DNA of 64,000 bases from Helicobacter colisuis (GTDB lineage Bacteria > Campylobacterota > Campylobacteria > Campylobacterales > Helicobacteraceae): positions 1-64,000 of the forward strand of contig NZ_JAMOKX010000005.1 of NCBI RefSeq assembly GCF_023646285.1, in the 5' to 3' direction. Positions within the stretch are counted from its first letter, which is position 1; every line of letters starts with the position of its first letter. Below are positions 1 through 7,749 of this stretch, one piece after another. The notes beneath the pieces are model-generated. The model had not been told where the DNA came from. It searched no databases and saw nothing but the letters and a program-made list of their open reading frames with translations. A program made the position numbers and the translations under genes.

Positions 1-390
1 TCCTATGTGCCCTGCAAATCCACCTGCAGTATTACCACTAATATTCTCTATATTATTCAAAACAATGTTAGAAAAAGTTCCGTTATCTATCCACCCTGCA
101 AATCCACCTGCTTGGTAATTACCACCACTAATATCCCCTATATTATTCAAAGCAATGTTAGAAAAAGTTCCAGCTCCTATGTGCCCTGCAAATCCACCTG
201 CAGTATTACCACTAATATTCTCTATATTATTCAAAACAATGTTAGAAAAAGTTCCGTTATCTATCCACCCTGCAAATCCACCTGCAATATCACCACTAAT
301 ATTCCCAATATTATTTAAAACAATGTTAGAAAAAGTTCCGTTATCTATCCACCCTGCAAATCCACCTGCATCACCCAAAGCACTACCCTG
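1..390 (-). repeat. Tandem 84-90 bp GLUG-motif repeats with a 174-bp higher-order period
   Basis: The string gttagaaaaagttcc starts at 67, 157, 241 and 325, giving unit lengths of 90, 84 and 84 bp (28-30 codons). About 112 bases from position 1 recur at 175, so two-unit blocks have been duplicated with almost no divergence. Each unit encodes an imperfect GGFAG-x-I-x-x-GTFSNI motif. The near-identity implies recent duplication or ongoing gene conversion. Confidence 0.9.
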
Positions 391-1611
391 AAAATTTAAT
401 CCATCAATGGTTAGATCTTGCACACTTCCACCTTTAATGTCGCCAAATAATCCTGCCAAGAGTTTTCCACCTGCATTAATTGATAGATTAGAGAGAGTGT
501 GTCCATTACCATAGAAATTACCTGAGAAAGGGTTAGTATCATTCCCCACAGGTTCAATTGCTCCTGCATATTTAAAATCAATATCCTTAATGAGTTTAAA
601 GGTATCTATGTTATTTGTATTTCCCCCATTAATAATATCTGCAAAACTACTCCAATCTTCAGTGTCTTTAATAGAAGCGTATATGGTAGTAGTGACATTA
701 TTGCCATTTTGATTAATTCCTAATTGAACATCAGTCCAACCTGTTGCAGATTGTCCTACTTCAATTTTTGCGTTATTCCCTTCTGCAGTAACATTTATAG
801 AATCAATTGTGCCAATGGTATTTCCATTTGCATGTAAATCAGTATGATTAGCCGTTATTTCTAATTTTGTGTTAGTTAAACTATCTTTATTAAAACTTCC
901 AAAAGCGACTTGCTTTCTACCTTTTTCATCAACATAGTTTCCAACATTCGTTACCCTATTCCCCACAAGAACAATTTCATTAGCCCTAATAGTTCCCATA
1001 TTAACTATATCACCCTTATTAGCACTAAAAACAGGGGAGAAAGAACCATTATTTGAAAAAGTTTGAATAGCATTATTATCAAAAGGTGAAGTAGAAACAC
1101 CAAATTTATTAGCATTGATACTTGCATCTTTGCCTATTAATACCCCACTAGGATTGACTAGATAAATATTATTAGTTCCACCATTTAATTTTCCTAGAAT
1201 CTGTGAAGCTTTATTAGTATAATCTAAGTTTAAATAATTTTTTTGTTTTGTAGTGAAATTAACACTTGCTTCTTTACCAATATTAAATCCACCACCCCAA
1301 GCAATGACATTGTTTTTATTATTACCTTCAATATACATTTTGTTACCATTTGTAGCAATACTTCCTGTCCCATTTACAAACTTACCCCCACTTGGCAATT
1401 GATTATTGCTTATTGTAGGTAAATTTGCAGCAGATAGACTAGGTGATAGTGCTAAACTTGCAACAATAGAAATATTTACAAGGGATTTAGAGGATTTTAC
1501 AAAATGCCCCCTAAAGCAAGATGAAGAATTTAAGAAAAACTTTTTTGCATTTAAAGGGTTATTGCTCATCCCCCCCCCCCGCATAATAAGCGAATTAGAA
1601 CTTTTTGACAT
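1..1611 (-). CDS. TpsA/filamentous-haemagglutinin-like adhesin, N-terminal part (3' end outside window)
   Basis: Large secreted adhesin; the frame is open to the window edge, so only about 537 N-terminal residues are visible. The ATG at 1611 follows an AAGGAGA ribosome site at 5-nt spacing. Codons 11-14 are encoded by an 11-G tract, and the frame is intact through it. A long N-terminal extension ends in a hydrophobic segment and a likely signal-peptidase site near residue 61. Residues about 75-190 resemble the haemagglutinin/TPS secretion domain, including an NPSG motif at 153-156. From about residue 415 there are GLUG-type repeats of the form GGFAG-x-IDNGTFSNI. By family knowledge it would be exported through a TpsB partner, which is not in this window. 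Expression is probably phase-variable through the G-tract. Confidence 0.8.
   Translation of the reverse strand, partial: MSKSSNSLIMRGGGMSNNPLNAKKFFLNSSSCFRGHFVKSSKSLVNISIVASLALSPSLSAANLPTISNNQLPSGGKFVNGTGSIATNGNKMYIEGNNKNNVIAWGGGFNIGKEASVNFTTKQKNYLNLDYTNKASQILGKLNGGTNNIYLVNPSGVLIGKDASINANKFGVSTSPFDNNAIQTFSNNGSFSPVFSANKGDIVNMGTIRANEIVLVGNRVTNVGNYVDEKGRKQVAFGSFNKDSLTNTKLEITANHTDLHANGNTIGTIDSINVTAEGNNAKIEVGQSATGWTDVQLGINQNGNNVTTTIYASIKDTEDWSSFADIINGGNTNNIDTFKLIKDIDFKYAGAIEPVGNDTNPFSGNFYGNGHTLSNLSINAGGKLLAGLFGDIKGGSVQDLTIDGLNFQGSALGDAGGFAGWIDNGTFSNIVLNNIGNISGDIAGGFAGWIDNGTFSNIVLNNIENISGNTAGGFAGHIGAGTFSNIALNNIGDISGGNYQAGGFAGWIDNGTFSNIVLNNIENISGNTAGGFAGHIG
1570..1580 (-). repeat. 11-G homopolymer inside the 5' coding region of the adhesin
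   Basis: Eleven consecutive C on the plus strand (G on the coding strand) lie between the ATG codons at 1611/1584 and an internal ATG at 1569. At this length all three ATGs are in one frame with the adhesin. Gain or loss of one G would put the upstream ATGs out of frame. This is the usual architecture of a slipped-strand translational switch in Helicobacter and Campylobacter. Confidence 0.9.
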
Positions 1612-1766
1612 AATTTCTCCTTTTTGTAAAAGTTACCTAGATATTTTATAATTTATCTAATTAAATTATCTTAAACTTCACTTTTACATTCAAATAGCCA
1701 AATTAACAAATTTTTAATTTACAATAAGAAAAATTTGAATATCAACAACCCCAAGCAACATAAGCT

Positions 1767-1970
1767 TTATTCTCTAGTAGTTATCGCAGATTCTACTTTG
1801 GCTTTAGCCTCTTTGTTCCGTAAGATAATCTCCAAAACACCCATTTTATAAGTAATAGAAGCGATTAAGGCTAAATTTTCTTCGTGTTCTTGTGTATTGG
1901 TATAGCCTCTTAGGCGAGTTTGTAAAAAAAGCTGAAATTGTAAGGAATCTTCTAAATATGGGTAATTTGC
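1767..1970 (-). pseudogene. Unrecognised gene remnant, 67 codons with a stop but no start
   Basis: A minus-strand frame is open from just after a stop at 1971-1973 to a TAA at 1767-1769. Its composition looks coding: it ends in a charged helical segment with NKEAKAKVES, and contains the string YTNTQEHEEN. There is no ATG, GTG or TTG near its beginning and no ribosome site, so it reads as the 3' end of a degraded gene. It lies directly downstream of the HEPN protein gene in a different frame. I do not recognise the family. Confidence 0.45.
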
Positions 1971-1977
1971 TTACAAA

Positions 1978-2754
1978 TTATAACTCATTAATATATTGTT
2001 GCTTGTAGTTGTATTTGAGATTAATGCCTGTTGAAATTTCACCAATCTTAATGGCATCTTCTAAATAATAATCCAAACGCAAAAGTAATATTTCTAATTC
2101 TTTGCGAAATTTCATTTTTGTAGATTTATTATGAAAAATTTCATTTCTTGCCTGTCTAATTTGACTAAGTTTAGTTAGCAAATGTTCTTTTGTGCCATAA
2201 CATGGCAATTCTTCCCCTTTATAAATTTTTTTATCTTTAAAAATAGGTGCAAAAATATCCCAATGAGAGCTAATAATATCTTCCAAATCTCTAAGATAAA
2301 AACAATCAAAAATCTCCCAAGAATTTTTAGCTTTTTTATTTTTTAGATGTTTTTTTCTTATTTGAAGAAGCTTGGTAACGATTTTTGGGCTACTAGAGTT
2401 TGAAGTTTGGTCTATAAACCACGAATCGCCATCATCTTTATTGTAAAAATTTGCAATTTTAACACACAATGTGCTACGCAGTGCATTTTCAAAACAATGC
2501 AAGAGCAAAAAATTAGCTTGATGTGTTTTGATTCTTTTTCTATATAATTGCATGATAAATTCATATAAGTCATCTTTTTTATATTTTATTAGAGCTTTTT
2601 CTGCTTCCCTGCAAGCACCCCATAAATAAGCAAAATGCAATACACTTAGCGCTTTTTTCATACGAACTTCAAAGTTTTTATTTAATAAATTTGGAAAATC
2701 ACAAAACAAAGCTTTAATCTTTTCATATTCAAGATTCTGCAAAGAAAAACCCAT
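1978..2754 (-). CDS. HEPN-motif Abi-like protein (putative abortive-infection/toxin RNase)
   Basis: A 258-residue mostly helical, basic cytoplasmic protein with no signal peptide or membrane segment. Residues 203-208 read RNEIFH, matching the RX4-6H ribonuclease motif of HEPN domains, inside a helix-like context (LSQIRQARNEIFHNK). An upstream helix FENALRST (88-95) resembles the conserved first helix of Abi_2/AbiD/AbiF-type HEPN proteins. The start at 2754 has an AAAGGTG ribosome site 6 nt upstream. The gene stands alone between an adhesin and ilvD, and a structured element lies just upstream (2807-2868). Family knowledge: many HEPN proteins cleave RNA in phage defence or toxin-antitoxin systems. 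The exact family assignment is inference; a non-defence HEPN role is possible. Confidence 0.6.
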   Translation of the reverse strand: MGFSLQNLEYEKIKALFCDFPNLLNKNFEVRMKKALSVLHFAYLWGACREAEKALIKYKKDDLYEFIMQLYRKRIKTHQANFLLLHCFENALRSTLCVKIANFYNKDDGDSWFIDQTSNSSSPKIVTKLLQIRKKHLKNKKAKNSWEIFDCFYLRDLEDIISSHWDIFAPIFKDKKIYKGEELPCYGTKEHLLTKLSQIRQARNEIFHNKSTKMKFRKELEILLLRLDYYLEDAIKIGEISTGINLKYNYKQQYINEL

Positions 2755-2791
2755 TTTTACACCTTTATTTAATTTTCTTTAATGTTTTGTC

Positions 2792-2800
2792 TGCTACAAT
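2792..2800 (+). promoter_or_regulatory. Extended -10 element (TGnTACAAT) reading into the structured element
   Basis: TGCTACAAT matches the extended -10 form common for the epsilonproteobacterial vegetative sigma factor. A transcript would start near 2807, exactly at the base of the inverted repeat. Confidence 0.4.
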
Positions 2801-2806
2801 TCCGCC

Positions 2807-2868
2807 AGTTTAGAGGGCTAACCTGCCGATAGTTGTGGGGTGCTCCTAGCGAGAGGCTGCTCTAAATT
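2807..2868. ncRNA. Candidate structured RNA or structured leader upstream of the HEPN gene
   Basis: TTTAGAG (2809-2815) pairs perfectly with CTCTAAA (2860-2866), enclosing a GC-richer core that can form small internal hairpins, in an otherwise very AT-rich gap. Read on the plus strand the closing stem extends to 9 bp (one G-U). Read on the minus strand that extension has an A-C mismatch. Promoter-like -10 elements flank it on both sides, so the strand is unresolved: it could be a plus-strand small RNA, or the 5' leader of the minus-strand HEPN gene. It lacks the GGAA/AGCAG apical features of SRP RNA and a full TPP aptamer. Confidence 0.4.
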
Positions 2869-2873
2869 CCCTT

Positions 2874-2879
2874 ATTATA
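2874..2879 (-). promoter_or_regulatory. -10 box (TATAAT) upstream of the HEPN gene
   Basis: A perfect TATAAT on the minus strand in AT-rich sequence predicts a start near 2868-2869. That would give a leader of about 115 nt containing the inverted repeat before the HEPN start codon at 2754. Confidence 0.5.
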
Positions 2880-3013
2880 ATTCTTGTCGCTTATTTTATC
2901 TAAAAGTTTAGTTTTATTTCTGCACACCACACAAAAGTTTTAATTCATTAATCTTTAACTTCAACAAACCAAGCATTTTACAATCCTATGGATTTAAAAA
3001 TCCATAGAATGTT

Positions 3014-4732
3014 TTATAATTCCGTTTTTAGCACTGCGCCATTTGCAGCATTGCTGACAAGCAAGGAGTAGCGTTTGAGCCATTTGCTTGTGATATTTTT
3101 ATTCTGCATAATTTGCTTTGCTATGCCTTGTTCTTGCCATTTTGCCTTTCTAGATTCTAATTCTTTAGAATCTACAAGCAGATTTAGCTCTCCCCTTGCA
3201 ACAGAAATTTCTATTTCATCGCCATCTTCAATAAGCGCGATAAGCCCCCCTTCAGCTGCCTCTGGGCTAATATGCCCGATACACGCCCCACGCGTCGCTC
3301 CGCTAAAGCGCCCATCAGTGATTAATGCTACGCTTTCTCCCAAGCCCATCCCCATAATCAAACTTGTAGGGCTTAGCATTTCTTGCATTCCCGGACCCCC
3401 TTTTGGACCCTCATAGCGGATAACAACTACATTTCCTGCCTTGACTTTGCCACCTGCTATGCCTTTAATCGCTTCAGCTTGGGAATTAAAACAAATCGCT
3501 TTACCCTTAAATTCTTTCATAGATTCTGCCACGGCTGCCACTTTAAGCACGGCGCCTTGCTCTGCGAGATTTCCAAAGAGAATCTTTAGCCCACCAACTT
3601 GTGAATAAGCATTTTCGTTAGTATGGATAATGTGTGTATCAGTGATTTCTTTGCCCTTAATTCTTTCGCCTAAAGTCTCTCCTGTGATTGTTAGAGCATC
3701 TAAAAATAAAGTTTGTGTATCTCGTTTGGCTACTTCATTCATCACCGCACTTACGCCACCTGCACGATTAATATCTTCCATATGCACACTGCTAAGTGCT
3801 GGGGCGATTTTAGCGATATGCGCGACATTTTTGGCAATGTCATTAATATTTTGAAGGTTAAACTCTACCTCTGCTTCTTTCGCAATGGCTAACATGTGCA
3901 ACACCGTATTTGTGCTTCCCCCCATTGCCATATCCACAACAAAGGCATTATGCACAGCTTTGTGATTTAAGATATTGCGGAATCTAAACTGCTCACTCTT
4001 TTCAGAATCTAGTGCAATTTCTACAATCCTCCTTGCAGCCTTGCGTAGTAGCTCCTCCCTCTGAGGCGTTAGTGCTGGGATTGTTCCATTACCCATCAAG
4101 GCTACCCCCATAGCCTCACAAAGCGTATTCATAGAATTTGCCGTAAACATACCACTACAACTTCCGCCACCAGGACAGGCGTTGCATTCTATTTCGTGTA
4201 AGCGTTTTTCATCGATTTTGCCACTCTCATATGCTCCAACTGCCTCAAAAGCAGAATTTAGATCTAGCACGCTTCCATCGCTTAGCTTCCCTGCCATCAT
4301 CGGTCCGCCACTTACAAAAATCGTTGGCACATTGACACGCAATGCCCCCATAAGCATACCAGGCACGATCTTATCGCAATTTGGAATGCAAATCATCGCA
4401 TCTAGGCTATGTGCATTCATCACCGTTTCGATACAATCAGCGATTAACTCACGACTAGGGAGAGAATACAGCATACCATTATGTCCCATAGCAATACCAT
4501 CATCCACACCAATAGTATTAAACTCAAATGGCACACCCCCAGCCTTGCGGATTTCCTCCTTGATAATCTCTGCGTATTTGTTTAAGAAAAAATGTCCGGG
4601 GATAATGTCTATATAGCTATTTGCCACACCAATAAAGGGCTTATTAAAATCCTCATCTTTAAGCCCTGTGGCACGCAACAAACTCCTATGTGGTGCCCTT
4701 TGATAGCCTTGTTTGATAATATCACTTCGCAT
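3014..4732 (-). CDS. ilvD: Dihydroxy-acid dehydratase
   Basis: Converts 2,3-dihydroxy-3-methyl(iso)valerate to the 2-oxo acids in valine, isoleucine and pantothenate synthesis. At 572 residues it has the family length. Iron-sulfur ligand cysteines are in IPNCDK (Cys119) and GGGSCSG (Cys192). The early loop reads VPG/IPGH-type rather than containing an NPC cysteine, as in the oxygen-sensitive [4Fe-4S] E. coli enzyme. The start at 4732 has a GGAG site 6 nt upstream and lies 11 bp after the preceding PilO-like gene, so ilvD is probably the last gene of that operon. Confidence 0.95.
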   Translation of the reverse strand: MRSDIIKQGYQRAPHRSLLRATGLKDEDFNKPFIGVANSYIDIIPGHFFLNKYAEIIKEEIRKAGGVPFEFNTIGVDDGIAMGHNGMLYSLPSRELIADCIETVMNAHSLDAMICIPNCDKIVPGMLMGALRVNVPTIFVSGGPMMAGKLSDGSVLDLNSAFEAVGAYESGKIDEKRLHEIECNACPGGGSCSGMFTANSMNTLCEAMGVALMGNGTIPALTPQREELLRKAARRIVEIALDSEKSEQFRFRNILNHKAVHNAFVVDMAMGGSTNTVLHMLAIAKEAEVEFNLQNINDIAKNVAHIAKIAPALSSVHMEDINRAGGVSAVMNEVAKRDTQTLFLDALTITGETLGERIKGKEITDTHIIHTNENAYSQVGGLKILFGNLAEQGAVLKVAAVAESMKEFKGKAICFNSQAEAIKGIAGGKVKAGNVVVIRYEGPKGGPGMQEMLSPTSLIMGMGLGESVALITDGRFSGATRGACIGHISPEAAEGGLIALIEDGDEIEISVARGELNLLVDSKELESRKAKWQEQGIAKQIMQNKNITSKWLKRYSLLVSNAANGAVLKTEL

Positions 4733-4743
4733 CGCATTCTCCT

Positions 4744-5292
4744 TTAATTGTTGATTAATATACTAGAATCTTTGGGTGAATAATAAACATCTAACCGAAA
4801 AGAAAAAACAAGCATCTCATTTTCTTTTTCAATATGGAGGGGAAAATTAAATCGCACAATTGCATTAAAACTTTGCACCAAATCTAATGCACTCTTTAAT
4901 TTCTCTATTCCTTTTAATTTTCCACTTACAACATAGCGTTGTTTTAAATACTCACCCTCTCTTATTGGCTCACCATCTTGCACAACTCCAGAAGCATCAA
5001 AGATAATTTTTAACTTCTCTTCAATCTCTTGTTGTGTAATAGGAGTCTCAAAGGCTCTTATAATTTCAATATTTTGTTTTTGATAATCTAACAATTCTTG
5101 TTTTTGAGAATTATGTTGATTTTGAATTTGATTTAAAGCAAAGATTTCTTTTCTATAATTAGTATTTGTTGCCTTAAAGACTTCTAGCTGTGGCTTGATA
5201 ATAGCTATAAAAATAAGCGCTACCAAGAAAAAATAAAACACAAAAAAGAAAGTATTTCTTACCCAATCAATCTGCGCAAAAAAAGCTTTCAT
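4744..5292 (-). CDS. PilO-like inner-membrane protein (type IV pilus/type II secretion/competence-type assembly)
   Basis: A 182-residue bitopic protein. A short cytoplasmic N-terminus precedes one membrane helix at about residues 13-33, then a coiled-coil periplasmic part (about 38-75) and a small alpha/beta domain. This is the PilO/GspM layout. Its ATG overlaps the TGA of the preceding gene by 4 bp and has a GAGGAG site. It is third in a PilM-PilN-PilO-like series. Assignment rests on topology and gene order rather than clear motifs. The Campylobacter transformation (Cts) proteins are the nearest functional analogues I can suggest. Confidence 0.5.
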   Translation of the reverse strand: MKAFFAQIDWVRNTFFFVFYFFLVALIFIAIIKPQLEVFKATNTNYRKEIFALNQIQNQHNSQKQELLDYQKQNIEIIRAFETPITQQEIEEKLKIIFDASGVVQDGEPIREGEYLKQRYVVSGKLKGIEKLKSALDLVQSFNAIVRFNFPLHIEKENEMLVFSFRLDVYYSPKDSSILINN

Positions 5293-5807
5293 TGTGTTTG
5301 CTCCTCTTTATTTAACTTACTCACAGAGACAAAATTATACCAACCATTAGGCAATAAATAAAAATCCGCCCTGCTTTGATGAAAGATGGAGCGCAAAGGA
5401 ACTTCAAGTAAAAAAGTGTAAATTTGTTTTGAGGGAGTTGCGCCATACAAAACAAGTTGGTATTGTTCCATTTGAACCTTATTTAGAGTGATTTGCTCTG
5501 GAATCAAATCAAACAAATTCTCCACACTCTCTTTTAGCATTGCGTTTTGATTGGTGATAAATTTTCCAAACTGCACCCTTTGTGCTTCTTGGTCTCTAAT
5601 TTCTTGAAATTTTTTGATTTCATCTAAAGCTGTTTGCTGTGCTTGTAATGCTTCTGTTGTTTTTATTTCCATAAAATACCCTTGAATCTTCAAGGTAACT
5701 ACAAAACCAACAAAGATAAAAAGCGTCAAAAAAATATAACCCCACCAAATGCGCGAAACTTTTTTTAGCAATGTTTTTTTATTGGGTGAGACAAAACTAT
5801 AATTCAT
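5289..5807 (-). CDS. PilN-like inner-membrane protein
   Basis: A 172-residue protein with a basic cytoplasmic tail, one membrane helix at about residues 24-44, a glutamine-rich coiled coil (about 52-80) and a C-terminal periplasmic domain. This matches PilN/GspL-C architecture. The start codon overlaps the stop of the PilM-like gene (TAATG) and the end overlaps the PilO-like gene (ATGA). Tight translational coupling supports a stoichiometric complex. Family level is inference from layout. Confidence 0.5.
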   Translation of the reverse strand: MNYSFVSPNKKTLLKKVSRIWWGYIFLTLFIFVGFVVTLKIQGYFMEIKTTEALQAQQTALDEIKKFQEIRDQEAQRVQFGKFITNQNAMLKESVENLFDLIPEQITLNKVQMEQYQLVLYGATPSKQIYTFLLEVPLRSIFHQSRADFYLLPNGWYNFVSVSKLNKEEQTQ

Positions 5808-6850
5808 TACACTTCCCCCCTTGCTTCAAAAAATCGATAAGTTTCAAAGCCCAATTCAACTAGTATTTCTGCAATATTGCAAGGCATAATTTTCATCTCT
5901 AACATTGTAAAGTTTTGAATTTGTTTGAGTGTCTCTTCTGAAATATTATTAGGATTAAAAAGCACGATTTCACTAATGAATTCGCTCTTATAAATATCAT
6001 TACTATAAAATTCACTCATCGCAGATTGGATAAATTTAGTCGCCATATTTACCCTTGCAAAATCATCTAAATCATCATTGCCTTTCTCTAAGTTTTCAGT
6101 CTTTTCATCATCTTCTTGTTTATCTTCGCTCCTTAAGATTTCAATAAGCTCATCATCCCCTTTTTCATTCTCTAAACCTACATCTCCAATCTCACTAAGC
6201 TCTTGTTGAATATCTTTTGTAATATCCATCTCTTCTCTGCCATCTTGTGTAAATGAATTTTTTACAACCTTTAACTCTGAATCAATCTCGCTCTCTAAGG
6301 CATAATAACCTCCAAATAAGACTCCGCTATTTGATTTTGTAACAATCATAGTCATATTAGAACGCTGAAATAAAATATAAAGTTTGCAATGATCTTCTTG
6401 AAAAGTGTCTTTAGCCAAATGATAAAGCACCAAAAAAGGTGAGATAATAAAATCCACCCCCAATTTCGAAAATCTTTTTTTTGTTTCAGTAATACCTTCT
6501 TTAGAAATATACACTGACCAGCCATCATTAAAGCTTTTTTTTGCAACCTCATCAACATTGATTCCATATTGATTAAAATCTTCTTTGCAACTAGTGTTAA
6601 TTGCGCCTTGAATAATAGAAGAAGGAAGGGTTGTAATATAAGTAAATGGATTTTTTGCATAAATTTTTCTTAAAAACCAAATTGCTTGTGCAGGTAACTC
6701 CCCAGGAATAGTCTTGAAATTTTTTGTCTGTGTGCGTATGTGCTTACCACCTCGATAAAACTTCACAACAATATTACAATTTTTGTTGTCAATTTCAATC
6801 CCAACAATCGCTGTGGGAAAAAAATGGTGGATGATTTTTGCAAGATTCAT
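5807..6850 (-). CDS. PilM-like actin-fold cytoplasmic assembly protein
   Basis: A 347-residue soluble protein. The N-terminus (VGIEIDNKNCNIVVKF) resembles the phosphate-1 strand region of PilM/GspL-like actin-fold proteins. A highly acidic insert of about 60 residues occupies roughly 200-262, followed by a C-terminal alpha/beta part. It is the first of three overlapping genes (PilM, PilN, PilO order), which together would form the inner-membrane platform of a pseudopilus or DNA-uptake machine. No secretin, ATPase or pilin gene is in the window, so the rest of the machine must be encoded elsewhere. Alternative: a lineage-specific Cts-type competence component. Confidence 0.5.
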   Translation of the reverse strand: MNLAKIIHHFFPTAIVGIEIDNKNCNIVVKFYRGGKHIRTQTKNFKTIPGELPAQAIWFLRKIYAKNPFTYITTLPSSIIQGAINTSCKEDFNQYGINVDEVAKKSFNDGWSVYISKEGITETKKRFSKLGVDFIISPFLVLYHLAKDTFQEDHCKLYILFQRSNMTMIVTKSNSGVLFGGYYALESEIDSELKVVKNSFTQDGREEMDITKDIQQELSEIGDVGLENEKGDDELIEILRSEDKQEDDEKTENLEKGNDDLDDFARVNMATKFIQSAMSEFYSNDIYKSEFISEIVLFNPNNISEETLKQIQNFTMLEMKIMPCNIAEILVELGFETYRFFEARGEV

Positions 6851-6948
6851 TTTTATTTTAACCTTAATGCTTCTTTTATTTTCTATATAGTATGCAATTT
6901 TGTCTTAAATAATAGAATTTTCTCATAAAAATTTTACACTTTTAAATT

Positions 6949-7722
6949 CTAAGAATCCCCAAGATTTTCTATGGATTTAATAGGCTTAGAATCTTCTAAC
7001 ACCAACATACTCATATGCATTTTATGCCCCATATTCGGATTTTGTAAAAACTTAATACCTTTTTGCACCATCAAACCACCAAAAATTACAATGGCTATTG
7101 CAGCTAGATTCATCAAAATTTTTCTAAAATTTGACTTATAAAAAAGCGTGTTAGCTAGTATTCCAAACAAAAATAAAGGAAAAGTCGTCGCAATCCCAAA
7201 AACTAGCATCACAAGCATAGCATTTATAACATTAGCACTCCCAGCTGCACTAAACAAAAACGCATACACAAACCCACAGGGCAAAAGTCCATTTAATAAC
7301 CCTAGCAAATAAATGCTTTGTGGCGTTCTTAGATTTAAAGCTGTTTGAAAGCTTTTTTGATACCATTTGGAATTTTGCAAAGAATGTTCTAATTTTGTCA
7401 AAAATCGCATTTTACCAAAAAGAGACAATCCTGCTAGAATCATAGCAACCCCCGCAATTAGAAACAAGATTCCACGCAAGGTAGCATTAAAGCTAAACAT
7501 ACTCCCTAAAACTCCTACAATCGCCCCTAAAATCACATAAGTAGTTACACGCCCCAAACTATACAAAATATGATAAAGCGCCAAAGTCCCTTTACTAGTT
7601 ATCCCATTATTAGTTAATTTTCCACTATAGGCCAAAACAATGCCACCACACATTCCAATACAATGACCAAAACTACCAAGTAAAGCTACTACAAAAAGAC
7701 CAAACAAACCTGCATATTCCAT
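6949..7722 (-). CDS. TauE/SafE (DsbD-like) family membrane protein
   Basis: A 257-residue polytopic inner-membrane protein with about six helices. The first membrane segment carries GHCIGMCGG, and a second conserved cysteine motif GLLPCGFVYA occurs near residue 150. This pair is typical of the UreH/CcdA-like subgroup annotated as sulfite exporter TauE/SafE, often linked to heavy-metal or cytochrome-oxidase maturation. The C-terminus has a Met/His-rich stretch (MGHKMHMSM) compatible with copper binding. It lies 27 bp after cysS and 98 bp before the PilM-like gene. Substrate unknown. Confidence 0.8.
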   Translation of the reverse strand: MEYAGLFGLFVVALLGSFGHCIGMCGGIVLAYSGKLTNNGITSKGTLALYHILYSLGRVTTYVILGAIVGVLGSMFSFNATLRGILFLIAGVAMILAGLSLFGKMRFLTKLEHSLQNSKWYQKSFQTALNLRTPQSIYLLGLLNGLLPCGFVYAFLFSAAGSANVINAMLVMLVFGIATTFPLFLFGILANTLFYKSNFRKILMNLAAIAIVIFGGLMVQKGIKFLQNPNMGHKMHMSMLVLEDSKPIKSIENLGDS

Positions 7723-7749
7723 AAATATCCTTACTCAATTAAAGAAGCT

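Noticed and set aside
7-391. Plus-strand frames across the adhesin repeats
   Set aside because: They are shadows of the minus-strand GLUG repeats with no ribosome site; their repeated look comes from the repeat DNA.
1406-1651. Plus-strand 81-codon frame across the adhesin start
   Set aside because: It runs antisense to the signal-peptide region of the adhesin, has no family resemblance and crosses the C-tract.
2835-2870. TPP riboswitch, suggested by GGGGTGCT
   Set aside because: The CTGAGA and downstream P2/P4 aptamer parts are missing and no thiamine gene is nearby.
2807-2900. SRP (4.5S) RNA in the gap between the HEPN gene and ilvD
   Set aside because: A GGAA followed by AGCAG occurs on the minus strand near 2790-2805, but the flanks cannot pair into the SRP apical stem and the closing stem is elsewhere.
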